Positions 1-8,356 are shown, counted from the first letter of the stretch. The stretch is 23,002 bases of DNA from Corynebacterium kroppenstedtii (GCF_003243515.1 NZ_QFRA01000029.1:1-23002); one strand, 5' to 3'. Program-made: numbers and translations. The notes: generated by a model from the letters alone, not told the origin.

Positions 1-9
1 AGAGGCAGA

Positions 10-77
10 TATATGCCCGCCGAGCATATACTTTCCGTGTTTTCCCAGATCAGCGGTCAGAAATCACCGGTCTGGGA
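10..77. other. Two inverted repeats downstream of rpiB
   Basis: The stretch before rpiB's stop holds no supportable gene. It contains a perfect 7-bp inverted repeat (TATATGC / GCATATA, 10-16 and 24-30) and a second one (TCCCAGA / TCTGGGA, 43-49 and 71-77) with an inner CGGT/ACCG pairing. Both lie downstream of rpiB on the minus strand and could end its transcript. Neither is followed by a clear U-run, so a terminator role is only a guess. Confidence 0.3.
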
Positions 78-130
78 CACACTTTCTGTCGTATAAACCT
101 CTTTTTATGACACGTTCGTGCCTGAGCTAC

Positions 131-607
131 CTACTGGTCTTCAGGCAACGCGGGTGCCATCCCCGTACGTTCATACTCCGCGAGGATATCGATCCGCCGC
201 TGGTGGCGTTCCTCATTCGACCAGGGCGTCTCGATGAAAGCATCGACAATCTCGAGGGCTTCGTCCTCGGAGTGCTGGCGAGCCCCTAAACCGATGAGCT
301 GTGCGTTGTTGTGCTCCCGGGCAAGCTTGGCCGTCTCCACGGACCAAGCCAAAGCACAGCGGGCTCCCTTGACCTTGTTGGCAGCGATCTGCTCACCATT
401 CCCGGAACCGCCGATCACGATGCCCAATGATCCGGGATCATTCACGACCCGGGCAGAGGCCTCGATGCAGTAAGCAGGGTAATCATCCTTGGGATCAAAG
501 GAATGAGCCCCGCAATCAACGATCTCGTGGCCGTTCTTTTCCAAATGAGCAGCAATAGTATTTTTCAACTCGAACCCAGCGTGGTCCGCACCAAGATAAA
601 CGCGCAT
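131..607 (-). CDS. rpiB: Ribose-5-phosphate isomerase B (actinobacterial Glu type)
   Basis: A cytosolic enzyme of the pentose phosphate pathway that interconverts ribose-5-phosphate and ribulose-5-phosphate. The 158-residue product has the RpiB/LacAB fold signature: an N-terminal GADHAG (6-11) with Asp8 and His9, and the glycine-rich loop GGSGNGEQ (66-73). In E. coli RpiB the base is a Cys in this loop. Here the corresponding region carries Glu72, as in the M. tuberculosis enzyme (known for the family). The REHNNAQLIGLGAR segment and the C-terminal HQRRIDILAEYE are also typical of actinobacterial members. The ATG lies only 4 bp beyond the stop of the upstream CPFC-protein gene. It has no good Shine-Dalgarno, which suggests translational coupling within a two-gene operon. 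Confidence 0.96.
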   Translation of the reverse strand: MRVYLGADHAGFELKNTIAAHLEKNGHEIVDCGAHSFDPKDDYPAYCIEASARVVNDPGSLGIVIGGSGNGEQIAANKVKGARCALAWSVETAKLAREHNNAQLIGLGARQHSEDEALEIVDAFIETPWSNEERHQRRIDILAEYERTGMAPALPEDQ

Positions 608-611
608 AGTT

Positions 612-1253
612 CTAGGGTAACTCAGCAGTCTTGTTTTCTGGCATCTCTGTGCGAGATCGTTTCAATTCGAAGAAGTGCGGGAACGCTGCCAAGGCCACTG
701 CCCCATCAAAGATTCGTCCAGCGTCTTCCCCGCGCGGTACACGGGTGATCACTGGCCCGAAGAACGCGTTATCGTCCAACTTCAGCACCGGGGTCCCCAC
801 GTCGTCTCCGACAGCATCCATCGCACCCTGGTGGTGACGGCGTAGCGAATCGTCCTTCTCCGTGGAGTGCGCCACCTCGAGGTACGGCGCCGGAAGGCCA
901 ACCTCTTCCAGGGCATCGCGAAGCACGTCGTCGAATCCCTCGCCGGCGTGAGCGTCGACTTCTTTCTTATCGTGAATCCGCGTGCCCATTGCGGTGTAGT
1001 ACGCGTCTAATTTGTCCGGATTCTCGTCGGCAATGAGGGCGGCAACGCGAGCGGGGCCCCACGTCTGTTTCATCATCTTCTTGTAATCGTCGGGAAGATC
1101 ATCATTGTTCTCATTGAGAACCGACAAGCTCATAGAATGCCAAACAACAGTGATATCCCGTACTTTTTCTACCTCTTTAATCCACCGGGATGTTACCCAG
1201 CAAAACGGGCACGAGACATCAAACCAAAAATCGACTCGTTGTTTATCGGCCAT
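612..1253 (-). CDS. DsbA-family / mycothiol-dependent reductase-like protein (Rv2466c type)
   Basis: A thioredoxin-fold protein of 213 residues closely resembling the actinobacterial DsbA-like family typified by M. tuberculosis Rv2466c, which reduces substrates using mycothiol. The active-site motif is Cys15-Pro-Phe-Cys18 in DFWFDVSCPFCW, where Rv2466c has CPWC. Other family blocks are SLSVLNENNDDLP, the GPARVAAL segment, and VGTPVLKLDDNAFFGPV with the cis-Pro (VGTP) expected of thioredoxin folds. No signal peptide is visible, so it should be cytosolic. A strong ribosome site (GGAGGT, about 7 nt upstream) sets the ATG. It is the first gene of an operon with rpiB and is divergent from pepN. 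The substrate is not evident from sequence. Confidence 0.9.
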   Translation of the reverse strand: MADKQRVDFWFDVSCPFCWVTSRWIKEVEKVRDITVVWHSMSLSVLNENNDDLPDDYKKMMKQTWGPARVAALIADENPDKLDAYYTAMGTRIHDKKEVDAHAGEGFDDVLRDALEEVGLPAPYLEVAHSTEKDDSLRRHHQGAMDAVGDDVGTPVLKLDDNAFFGPVITRVPRGEDAGRIFDGAVALAAFPHFFELKRSRTEMPENKTAELP

Positions 1254-1402
1254 GTCTTTACCTCCATGATCTCTACGTTGGCGCTATGCCCACCGGTGGC
1301 TCATTGCTCCCGCGATTTTTAATCACCTAGTAGTCTCAATATCTGGGAACTTTATGCTCTCGCATAATCCAAAGCCCTCCAGTGAAAGGACACAACGCAG
1401 GA

Positions 1403-4144
1403 ATGTCATCTACTAATCTCACCTGGCAAGAGGCCAAGGACCGGGCCGCACTCATTCGAGTGGACCGGTACTCCATAATTTTAGACCTCACTGACGGACA
1501 TGGGCTTCCTGGAGAAAAAACCTTTACATCGAAGACGACAGTGTGGTTCCACACTCGCGACGGTGTCTCGGAGGGCGATCTGGAGCAAGGAACCTTCCTA
1601 GATCTCCGCGCCTCGCGGGTAACGTCGGTGCAGCTCAACGGGACCGATGTCACGACCGATGCGATCCGTTATTCGGATAATCAGTATGACGAAGAATCCG
1701 GCATCCAGCTTCCCAATCTGGAACCTGGCGAGAACCGCGTCACGGTGTGCGCCGAATGCCGCTACTCAACCTCAGGCGAGGGGCTTCACCGTTTCGTCGA
1801 TCCATCGGATAATGCGGTCTACCTGTACACACAATTTGAAACTGCTGACGCGAAACGCGTCTTTGCGTGCCTTGACCAGCCAGATCTCAAAGCGACGTAC
1901 CGCGTGCAGGTCATCACGCCCGATTCGTGGCGGCTCATCACCAATGGGCCCGTCAGCACAACGGTAACCTCTCCCCGCGCGGGGATTCTGACGACCGATG
2001 GCGAGAACTCTCAAACGACGGTCGCCATTCATGAAGCTGAGGTTGACTACCCTCTCTCTACCTATTTAATTGCGTTTATGGCGGGGCCGTACACCGAAGC
2101 CACCGATGTATGGCGCGGAACCATTACCCCGCACCCCGAAGCATCGGGCGAATCAACCGAAACATCGGATGATTCGGCCAGCCAGGAAGTCGAAATTCCA
2201 CTCGGCCTTTATTGCCGACGGGCGCTGGCTGAGCACCTCGATTCCGAAGAACTGTTTAAGGAAACAAAACAGGGATTCGATTTCTACGCTAAGCACTTCG
2301 GCATCCCGTATCCATTTAAGAAATACGACCAAGTGTTCTGCCCTGAATACAACATGGGGGCAATGGAAAATGCCGGGGCCGTCACGATCCGTGAAGACTA
2401 TGTGTTCCGGTCAGCCACTACTCGGTACCTCTACGAGCGTCGCAATAACACGATCCTCCACGAGATGGCCCACATGTGGTTCGGCGATCTCGTCACCATG
2501 AAATGGTGGAATGACCTGTGGCTTAACGAATCATTCGCCACCTGGTCCTCGGCGCAGGCTCAAACTGAGGTCAGTGAGTTCACCACCGCGTGGGTCACGT
2601 TCGCCCACGTCGAGAAGGCGTGGGCATACGCGCAAGACCAGTTGTCGTCCACGCACCCGATTTCGACGGACGCGTCGGATATCGAAACTGTCGACCAGAA
2701 CTTCGATGGGATCACCTACGCCAAGGGAGCGTCTGTTCTCAAGCAGCTAGCCGCTTATGTCGGGCTCGACGAATTCTTCGCCGGTGTCCGGCTGCATTTC
2801 CAGCGCCATCAGTACGACAATGCCACGTTCGATGATCTCCTTGGCGCGCTCGAGGAATCGTCGGGGCGCGATCTGTCCCAATGGGCTGACCAATGGCTCA
2901 AGACCACCGGTGTCAATGCCTTGTCCGTGGATACGCAGGTTAAGGACGGGGTCTACACCTCAGTTGCCGTCAAGCAGAGTGGTGCGCAACCGGGTGAGGG
3001 CGAGCATCGCGATCACCGCATCGGTGTCGGCGTCTATTCCCTCAAGGATGGTGACGTCGTTCGCACGGCTCACACCGAGCTGGATATCCACGGTGAGAGC
3101 ACCGAGGTCCCTGAGTTTATCGGCACTCCCGCTGGCGATCTCATTCTGCCCAATGATGGCGACCTGACATATGCCCTCATCGATCTCGATGATGCTTCCA
3201 ACGAGTTTGTGCTGAATCACCTGCCGGCAATTAAGGATCCCATGGCTCGCGCTCTCTGCTGGTCGGCGGAGTGGGAGCGTCTGCGCGCTGGTCGTTTGCG
3301 CGCTCGTGATTTCATCGCGCTTGTTGAGCGTGGTCTGCCTCATGAGGCGGAAACCGCCGTCGTTCAGCAATTAGTTCGACAAGTTGTGTCCGCAGCTAGG
3401 AACTATGCCGACCCGACGTGGCTTGCCGATGAAGGCTGGGATGCGGTTGCTCATGCTTTGGTATCGACGGCACGGGCGGCTGATCCGGGCAGCGATACCC
3501 AACTCGCGGCGGTCAAGGAGCTGCCCAATGTGGAGCCCACCGCGGAGACTGTTGCTATCGCGCGGGCGATTGTCGATGCAGTTCCGGAGACTGTCGAACT
3601 GAACGGTCTCTCCATCGATACCGATATGACGTGGCTTGCTATCAAGATGCTGGCCACGTCCAGCGGTTCCCACGGGGTGTCAGAGAAAGAGGTCACAAAG
3701 CTTATCGACGAAACCTCCGCGAACGACCGTTCCTCGTTGGGCGAACAAGCGGCCATTGTGGCACGGGCGCTCGTGCCGACGGCCGACAATAAGTCTCGCG
3801 TGTGGGGTGACATCATGAGCGAGGATGCGTCGACGCTGTCGAACCGCCAGTTGTTGTCGAATGTCGCGGGATTTAGGACTGCCGGCAGTGACGAGCTTTT
3901 AGCTGGCTATCGCGATCGCTATTTCGATGAGGCCCTCGGCGTGTGGGAGAACCTCAATGGCGAGATGGCTCTGCGGGTGCTCGCCGGAATGTATCCGTCG
4001 TGGGATACATCCGACGAGGCCATCGCTCGAGCCGAGAAACTGGTTGCCGACGAAGAACTCCCCGCTGGTTTCCGCCGACTGATCGCGGAGGGTAAGGATA
4101 ATCAGCGCCGCTTCGCTACAGCGCGCGAGCACGACCGGAGCTAA
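1403..4144 (+). CDS. pepN: Aminopeptidase N, M1 zinc metallopeptidase
   Basis: A cytosolic aminopeptidase that removes N-terminal residues from peptides. With the ATG at 1403 the product has 913 residues. An in-frame GTG at 1382 would add seven, but it has no ribosome site, whereas AAAGGA precedes 1403 at a workable distance. The exopeptidase motif GAMEN is at 319-323. The zinc site HEMAH is at 353-357 with the third ligand Glu376 in NESFATW, so His353, His357 and Glu376 bind zinc and Glu354 is catalytic. An N-terminal beta domain (about 1-215) precedes the catalytic domain and a helical C-terminal domain follows. A Ser/Thr/Glu/Asp-rich insertion sits near residues 244-263. It is divergent from the CPFC-protein gene, and its 3' end converges with the next operon 29 bp away. 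Confidence 0.97.
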   Translation: MSSTNLTWQEAKDRAALIRVDRYSIILDLTDGHGLPGEKTFTSKTTVWFHTRDGVSEGDLEQGTFLDLRASRVTSVQLNGTDVTTDAIRYSDNQYDEESGIQLPNLEPGENRVTVCAECRYSTSGEGLHRFVDPSDNAVYLYTQFETADAKRVFACLDQPDLKATYRVQVITPDSWRLITNGPVSTTVTSPRAGILTTDGENSQTTVAIHEAEVDYPLSTYLIAFMAGPYTEATDVWRGTITPHPEASGESTETSDDSASQEVEIPLGLYCRRALAEHLDSEELFKETKQGFDFYAKHFGIPYPFKKYDQVFCPEYNMGAMENAGAVTIREDYVFRSATTRYLYERRNNTILHEMAHMWFGDLVTMKWWNDLWLNESFATWSSAQAQTEVSEFTTAWVTFAHVEKAWAYAQDQLSSTHPISTDASDIETVDQNFDGITYAKGASVLKQLAAYVGLDEFFAGVRLHFQRHQYDNATFDDLLGALEESSGRDLSQWADQWLKTTGVNALSVDTQVKDGVYTSVAVKQSGAQPGEGEHRDHRIGVGVYSLKDGDVVRTAHTELDIHGESTEVPEFIGTPAGDLILPNDGDLTYALIDLDDASNEFVLNHLPAIKDPMARALCWSAEWERLRAGRLRARDFIALVERGLPHEAETAVVQQLVRQVVSAARNYADPTWLADEGWDAVAHALVSTARAADPGSDTQLAAVKELPNVEPTAETVAIARAIVDAVPETVELNGLSIDTDMTWLAIKMLATSSGSHGVSEKEVTKLIDETSANDRSSLGEQAAIVARALVPTADNKSRVWGDIMSEDASTLSNRQLLSNVAGFRTAGSDELLAGYRDRYFDEALGVWENLNGEMALRVLAGMYPSWDTSDEAIARAEKLVADEELPAGFRRLIAEGKDNQRRFATAREHDRS

Positions 4145-4173
4145 AAGCTACGGCTATACGGGCTGAGCTGAGC

Positions 4174-4890
4174 TTACATATTGAATAGGTTCAGCCGGTT
4201 CCTGCGTTGTGCGAGGACCGTTCCCAGCCTGGTATCCGTCCTCACCCATAGAGGCGATACGGAGACCCGCATAACATCTCCTCCGATAAAACCGAGGCTT
4301 CCCAGGGCGATAATGGCGCGCGACGTCAGCTGAGCCGTCTGTTCCGCCGTCGGCGATTCGACGGTCATAATCTTCTGGTCCAACAGCGATTGAGCTATCC
4401 CCGCTGGCCCGGATTCTGCCGTGGCCGTGTCACGGACGTCGTTATATAACGCCGCAACGGTGTCTATTGCTACGTCATCGATATGGGTAAAAGTCTCTTT
4501 CAGAGGCACTGGCCCGGGCCACATTCCCGGCGTGCCGGGGTGCTCCAGCGACAGGGTTATCGGACCACCCTCCCGGGAGCGAAAAGAGGTCGACGCATCG
4601 ATGGCTCGCCGCACATTCGAACAGTGCGTGATGAGGTCCCGGGCCGAGCCATCCTTCCACACACCACGGACCCGTCGCAGCCCAAAGGGGCCAAGCGGGG
4701 TGGTGACATAAATATCGAACCACTGATGACGCTGGTCACGAGACTCTACGGCAGCACCCGCGGCATTCGGTTGACGCGACCGGGTATCGGCGGGATGAAT
4801 CCGGACCAGCGCCGTCGAATCGAGGCGCTCAGCTCGAGACATGAACGTGAAGAGATCTCGAGCAATGCCGTGCTCAATAGTTATCGGCAT
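4174..4890 (-). CDS. Conserved actinobacterial protein of unknown function
   Basis: A 238-residue protein that I cannot assign to a characterised family. It opens with a hydrophilic N-terminal segment (ARDLFTFMSRAERLDSTALVRI). A central part rich in Trp and Gly (WFDIYVTTPLGPFGLRRVRGVW) and an acidic middle follow, and it ends in a basic tail. No signal peptide or convincing membrane helix is seen, so it is probably cytosolic. It is the last gene of an ettA-thioesterase-unknown operon, starting 26 bp after the thioesterase stop. I recall a protein of this kind in the same neighbourhood in mycobacteria (Rv2474c region), so conservation of the position is plausible but unchecked. A role linked to translation or acyl-CoA metabolism would be guilt by association only. 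Confidence 0.85.
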   Translation of the reverse strand: MPITIEHGIARDLFTFMSRAERLDSTALVRIHPADTRSRQPNAAGAAVESRDQRHQWFDIYVTTPLGPFGLRRVRGVWKDGSARDLITHCSNVRRAIDASTSFRSREGGPITLSLEHPGTPGMWPGPVPLKETFTHIDDVAIDTVAALYNDVRDTATAESGPAGIAQSLLDQKIMTVESPTAEQTAQLTSRAIIALGSLGFIGGDVMRVSVSPLWVRTDTRLGTVLAQRRNRLNLFNM

Positions 4891-4916
4891 AGTGTCCCCT
4901 GGATAAGGCCGATGGA

Positions 4917-5429
4917 TTACTCCGTGGAATCCGGAGGAACGAGTTGGTCGATATCGGGTTCATTATCTTGGCCTCGTTCGATTTCCCTCACAGGCCGAGT
5001 GATCATGGACTCGAGGACCTGCCGTTCGCTGTCCGTAATTTCGCGTGGAGAGCTCGACCGCAGGTCGACAACAACCTGCGTGATCTTCACTTCGCAACAC
5101 ACGATCCCGTCGCTATCGAGGATCAGTTGGCGAACACCAAACGACGTTCGGCCAATCCGAGTCACTTCTGAATTCACGGTCACGGTGCGACTCGATGGCG
5201 AAATCCCGCGTCGGTAATCCAATTCGGCGTGGCGCACAAACACCTGGGGCACTGGCCCTTTACCGGCGATCGACTCCATTTCTTTCAGGAATGCAACGCG
5301 GGAATCCTGCGAAAACTCAAGATATGCCGAGTTATTAACGTGGCCATACATGTCGAAGTCGGACCAGCGGAGCGGCAATGACAGTGTATGAACCCGGCCA
5401 GTGCGTCCGAGTACTTCACGAAACGGCAT
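4917..5429 (-). CDS. Hotdog-fold acyl-CoA thioesterase (4HBT family)
   Basis: A predicted cytosolic thioester hydrolase of 170 residues. The hotdog signature is at the N-terminus: RWSDFDMYGHVNNSAYLEF (21-39), with Asp26 in the catalytic position of 4-hydroxybenzoyl-CoA thioesterase-like enzymes and the GHVNN block after it. The rest of the fold is present (VRHAELDYRRGISPSSRTVTVNSEV and a later beta segment). The last 40 or so residues form an acidic, proline-containing tail. It sits 21 bp downstream of ettA and 26 bp upstream of the unknown gene, so the three are probably co-transcribed. The natural acyl-CoA substrate cannot be read from the sequence. Confidence 0.88.
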   Translation of the reverse strand: MPFREVLGRTGRVHTLSLPLRWSDFDMYGHVNNSAYLEFSQDSRVAFLKEMESIAGKGPVPQVFVRHAELDYRRGISPSSRTVTVNSEVTRIGRTSFGVRQLILDSDGIVCCEVKITQVVVDLRSSSPREITDSERQVLESMITRPVREIERGQDNEPDIDQLVPPDSTE

Positions 5430-5450
5430 ATTTCACCACGACCTAACGAA

Positions 5451-7121
5451 TTAGCGAGTTAACTTCCGGTGAGTCACACGGTGGGGACGCGCAGCTTCTT
5501 CACCGAGCCTATCGACCTTGTTCTTCTCATAATCCTCGAAATTACCTTCAACCCAGTACCACTGGCCTTCGGCAACATTGCCTTCCCAGGCAAGAATGTG
5601 CGTACACGTGCGATCCAAGAACCACCTATCGTGGGAGATCACGACGGCGCACCCTGGGAATTGCTCGAGAGCGTTCTCCAAGCTGGAGAGAGTTTCGACA
5701 TCCAGATCGTTGGTGGGCTCATCCAATAGGATCAGGTTACCACCCTGTTTCAAGGTCAGCGCCAGGTTCAAACGGTTACGCTCGCCGCCGGACAGCACCT
5801 TGGCTGGCTTTTGCTGATCGGCACCTTTGAAACCGAAAGCCGAAATATAAGCGCGCGATGGCATTTCGTTCTGACCGACGATGATGTAGTCCAACCCGTC
5901 AGAGACGACTTCCCACACGGTCTTTTCGGGGTCAATATTCTCACGGTTCTGGTCAACATAGCTGATGTCGACAGTCTTACCGACCTTCACCTCGCCGGAA
6001 TCCGGCTCTTCAAGCCCCACAATCGTCTTAAACAAGGTGGACTTACCCACACCGTTCGGGCCGATAACACCGACGATGCCGTTACGGGGCAACGTGAAGG
6101 ACAAGTCTTTGATCAACGTACGGCCATCGAAGCCCTTGTTGAGGTGGCTGACCTCCACAACCTGGTTACCCAAGCGCTGCGGGGTCGGAATCTGAATTTC
6201 CTCAAAGTCGAGCTTCTTGTACTTCTCGGCCTCCGCAGCCATTTCCTCATAACGCTGCAAGCGGGCCTTATTCTTCGCCTGACGTGCCTTCGCACCCGAG
6301 CGCACCCACTGCAGCTCTTGCTTCAACCGCTTCTGCAGCTTGGCGTCCTTCTTACCCGCAACCTGCAGACGCTCAGATTTCTTCTCCAGGTACGTGGAGT
6401 AGTTACCTTCGTAGGGGTACAGCTTCCCGCGGTCGACCTCACAAATCCACTGGGCAACGTGGTCGAGGAAGTAACGGTCGTGGGTAACAGCCAACACCGC
6501 ACCCGGGTAGGTGCGCAGGTGCTGCTCTAGCCAGAGCACGGACTCAGCGTCCAAGTGGTTGGTGGGCTCATCGAGCAGCAACAGATCTGGTTCCGCCAAG
6601 AGAAGCTTGGCTAGTGCTACACGACGACGCTCACCGCCGGATAGCGTCGTCACTGGTGAGTCTGACGGCGGGCAGCGCAGCGCATCCATGGCCTGGTCGA
6701 TCTTCGAATCCAATTCCCAAGCGTCGGCAGTGTCGATCTTTTCCTGCAGGACGGTCATGCGTTCCATGAGTTCATCGGAATAATCCGTCGCCATTTTTTC
6801 GGCGATTTCTTCATATTCACGCTTGACTTCCCAGATTTCTCCGAGGCCTTCTTCCACGTTGCCGCGGACAGTCTTTTCCTCGTTAAGCGGAGGCTCCTGA
6901 AGCAAGATCCCCACAGAAGCGCCGGGGTCGAGGAATGCCTCACCATTGGACGGCTGATCAATCCCCGCCATAATTTTCAAGATCGACGATTTCCCGGCAC
7001 CGTTTGGTCCCACCACGCCGATCTTGGCCCCCGGATAAAAAGCCATGGTGACGTCGTCAAGAATGACTTTTTCTCCATGCGCCTTGCGCACGTTTTTCAT
7101 TGTGTAAATGAATTCACCCAT
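5451..7121 (-). CDS. ettA: Energy-dependent translational throttle protein EttA (ABC-F ATPase)
   Basis: A soluble ABC-F ATPase that binds the ribosomal E site and couples translation to the ATP/ADP ratio (established for E. coli EttA). The 556-residue length matches the family. The first nucleotide-binding domain has Walker A GPNGAGKSS (38-46), signature LSGGE (160-164) and Walker B LLLLDEP (180-186). A charged linker at about 240-305 (the P-site tRNA interaction motif region) follows. The second domain has GPNGVGKST (354-362), LSGGE (443-447) and LILLDEP (463-469). No membrane segments are present, which fits ABC-F rather than a transporter. The start has a GAGGA ribosome site. It is the first gene of an operon with the thioesterase and unknown genes, preceded by a 234-bp leader with predicted RNA structure. 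Confidence 0.96.
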   Translation of the reverse strand: MGEFIYTMKNVRKAHGEKVILDDVTMAFYPGAKIGVVGPNGAGKSSILKIMAGIDQPSNGEAFLDPGASVGILLQEPPLNEEKTVRGNVEEGLGEIWEVKREYEEIAEKMATDYSDELMERMTVLQEKIDTADAWELDSKIDQAMDALRCPPSDSPVTTLSGGERRRVALAKLLLAEPDLLLLDEPTNHLDAESVLWLEQHLRTYPGAVLAVTHDRYFLDHVAQWICEVDRGKLYPYEGNYSTYLEKKSERLQVAGKKDAKLQKRLKQELQWVRSGAKARQAKNKARLQRYEEMAAEAEKYKKLDFEEIQIPTPQRLGNQVVEVSHLNKGFDGRTLIKDLSFTLPRNGIVGVIGPNGVGKSTLFKTIVGLEEPDSGEVKVGKTVDISYVDQNRENIDPEKTVWEVVSDGLDYIIVGQNEMPSRAYISAFGFKGADQQKPAKVLSGGERNRLNLALTLKQGGNLILLDEPTNDLDVETLSSLENALEQFPGCAVVISHDRWFLDRTCTHILAWEGNVAEGQWYWVEGNFEDYEKNKVDRLGEEAARPHRVTHRKLTR

Positions 7122-7177
7122 ACAGTCCTCAACTCATTTTTCTGTGCCGCACGAACCTAGCATTCTCTGCTCCCCTA

Positions 7178-7251
7178 CTATGGCCGATAACCATAGGGCT
7201 CACCACCTCGGGAGCTGATCTCAAGGATCAACTTCGAGAGTTCAGAGGTGG
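7178..7251 (-). promoter_or_regulatory. Structured-looking leader of ettA
   Basis: On the minus strand between the ssb stop and ettA, arms CCACCTC / GAGGTGG (7 bp) enclose two small hairpins, AACT-loop-AGTT and TGATC-loop-GATCA, giving a possible three-way junction. A further hairpin CTATGG / CCATAG (7178-7196) follows, before the ettA ribosome site. It could be a 5' leader structure of ettA or simply the end of the ssb transcript. It matches no riboswitch class that I recognise. Confidence 0.35.
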
Positions 7252-7355
7252 GATGGTCCCCGCGCAAGTTCCTCAGCAAAGTCTAACCGTTGAGGGTACG
7301 CAAGCACGGTCCTAACAACAACCAGTTACGACGACGCACTCACGGTGGCACGCCG

Positions 7356-7973
7356 TCATGCGCTAGCCAGGGCGACGTCTCGGCTGTATGTATCCTCCTG
7401 ACCGCTCAGAGTTGCGGAGTCTCTTAGGTCTGCGGCGTCGGTGGAAGTGCTCGAATTACTCGACGAGCCTTCGGGGAATGGATTTCCGTCCGGCGTGACT
7501 GTCCCGTCCCAATCTGTGGAGATACTCGTCACCTCCCCTGATTCCTTGACCGCTCCAGCAGATGAACTGATTTCCAAGGGCACCAGACGTCCTAGACGAC
7601 TGGTCATCGCAGAAGTAATGACAATCTTGTTGAGGTCAACCCCAACGTGGGAGGCCTTTATCCTCACGGAGCTCCGCGTGATCTTCTCCCCCGAGTCCAG
7701 CGTCGCCTCCCACGAATGCGTAATCAGCCGACCGTATATAACAACTGGCACCCCCTTCGACACCGATTTCAAACAGTGTGTGGCCAGCGGACCTGACATC
7801 TGGACATCGATAAATAATGAATCGGATGACTGCCATACGCCGTCGTCGCCACGCCATCGACGATCCGACGCAACGCGCATGGTTGCGAAAGGGGTTCGAC
7901 CTGATGGTGTTCGATCAACTGGGTCACTGACGACGTTTCCCACGACGGTGACCATTGCAGAATTTTGTGCCAT
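7356..7973 (-). CDS. ssb: Single-stranded DNA-binding protein paralogue (SsbB-like)
   Basis: An OB-fold single-strand DNA-binding protein of 205 residues from the ATG at 7973. The reading frame stays open 44 codons further upstream, but the homologous part begins at MAQNSAMVTVVGNVVSDP and a purine-rich GGGAGGGAGAG precedes this ATG, so the shorter form is chosen. The OB core spans about residues 5-115 (TPFATMRVASDRRWRGDDG, LFIDVQMSGPLATHCLKSVSKGVPVVIYGRL). The C-terminal 85 residues are Ser/Thr/Asp rich and lack the acidic DDDIPF-like tip by which the main SSB recruits partners. Position beside ettA matches, from memory, mycobacterial Rv2478c (SsbB). It is therefore probably the accessory SSB, not the replicative one. 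Confidence 0.87.
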   Translation of the reverse strand: MAQNSAMVTVVGNVVSDPVDRTPSGRTPFATMRVASDRRWRGDDGVWQSSDSLFIDVQMSGPLATHCLKSVSKGVPVVIYGRLITHSWEATLDSGEKITRSSVRIKASHVGVDLNKIVITSAMTSRLGRLVPLEISSSAGAVKESGEVTSISTDWDGTVTPDGNPFPEGSSSNSSTSTDAADLRDSATLSGQEDTYSRDVALASA

Positions 7974-8149
7974 GACGTACCTACTCTCCCTCCCACGAAG
8001 GGCGCTCCCGGTAGAGGCTGAGCAGCTGAGTAGCCAATTAGCGCAGTACCGTGAAGTCCTCATCGATAGAGACGATCTGAAAATGACAAACTCAGAGTGG
8101 CACACGGTGGACCGGAAATGGGGGCCGTGAGGAGCTCATCGAGCGGCCG

Positions 8150-8205
8150 CTGTGGATAACTAAAGTTATCCACAGATTTTTATCCGCACGGTTTTCTTAT
8201 CCGCG
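8150..8205. promoter_or_regulatory. Cluster of DnaA boxes, two in a perfect palindrome
   Basis: A 26-bp inverted repeat (8150-8175) has 12-bp arms, CTGTGGATAACT and AGTTATCCACAG, separated by AA. Each arm contains a perfect DnaA-box consensus TTATCCACA (minus 8151-8159, plus 8166-8174). Two near-matches follow on the plus strand, TTATCCGCA (8180-8188) and TTATCCGCG (8197-8205). It lies about 180-230 bp upstream of the ssb start. It is not next to dnaA/dnaN, so it is read as a DnaA-binding or titration site, not as oriC. Confidence 0.6.
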
Positions 8206-8324
8206 CGGTGAATCCCCACGGTGAAAAAGATCGGTGAAACAAAGGATTGGCGCCCGTGCCGAAAGACGGCGTAAGCATCGAAAGCAGGCGTCGTCGATAC
8301 AAGGAGTGATCACCTAACGATAAA

Positions 8325-8356
8325 GAAAAACCGGACCGCGCTATTGCACAGTCCGG
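8325..8356 (-). terminator. Intrinsic terminator of dps
   Basis: On the minus strand, arms CCGGAC and GTCCGG with a 14-nt loop are directly followed by a run of five T. It lies about 110 bp downstream of the dps stop. Confidence 0.6.

Noticed and set aside
107..289. 60-codon ORF near the window start
   Set aside because: It overlaps the rpiB 3' end on the opposite strand and has no supporting features.
4483..5217. 244-codon plus-strand ORF
   Set aside because: It is antisense to the unknown gene and the thioesterase, is Arg/Ser rich with no motif, and is best explained as a shadow frame.
5811..6530. 239-codon plus-strand ORF
   Set aside because: It lies wholly antisense to the well-supported ettA gene and its product shows no recognisable domain.
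7974..8105. 44-residue N-terminal extension of the SSB-like protein
   Set aside because: The OB-fold homology starts at the ATG at 7973, which has its own purine-rich ribosome site.
7441..8130. 229-codon plus-strand ORF over the ssb region
   Set aside because: It is antisense to the OB-fold coding frame, which has clear homology.
8150..8205. Chromosomal origin of replication
   Set aside because: Only four boxes are present, no AT-rich unwinding region is obvious, and dnaA, dnaN, recF and gyrB are absent nearby.
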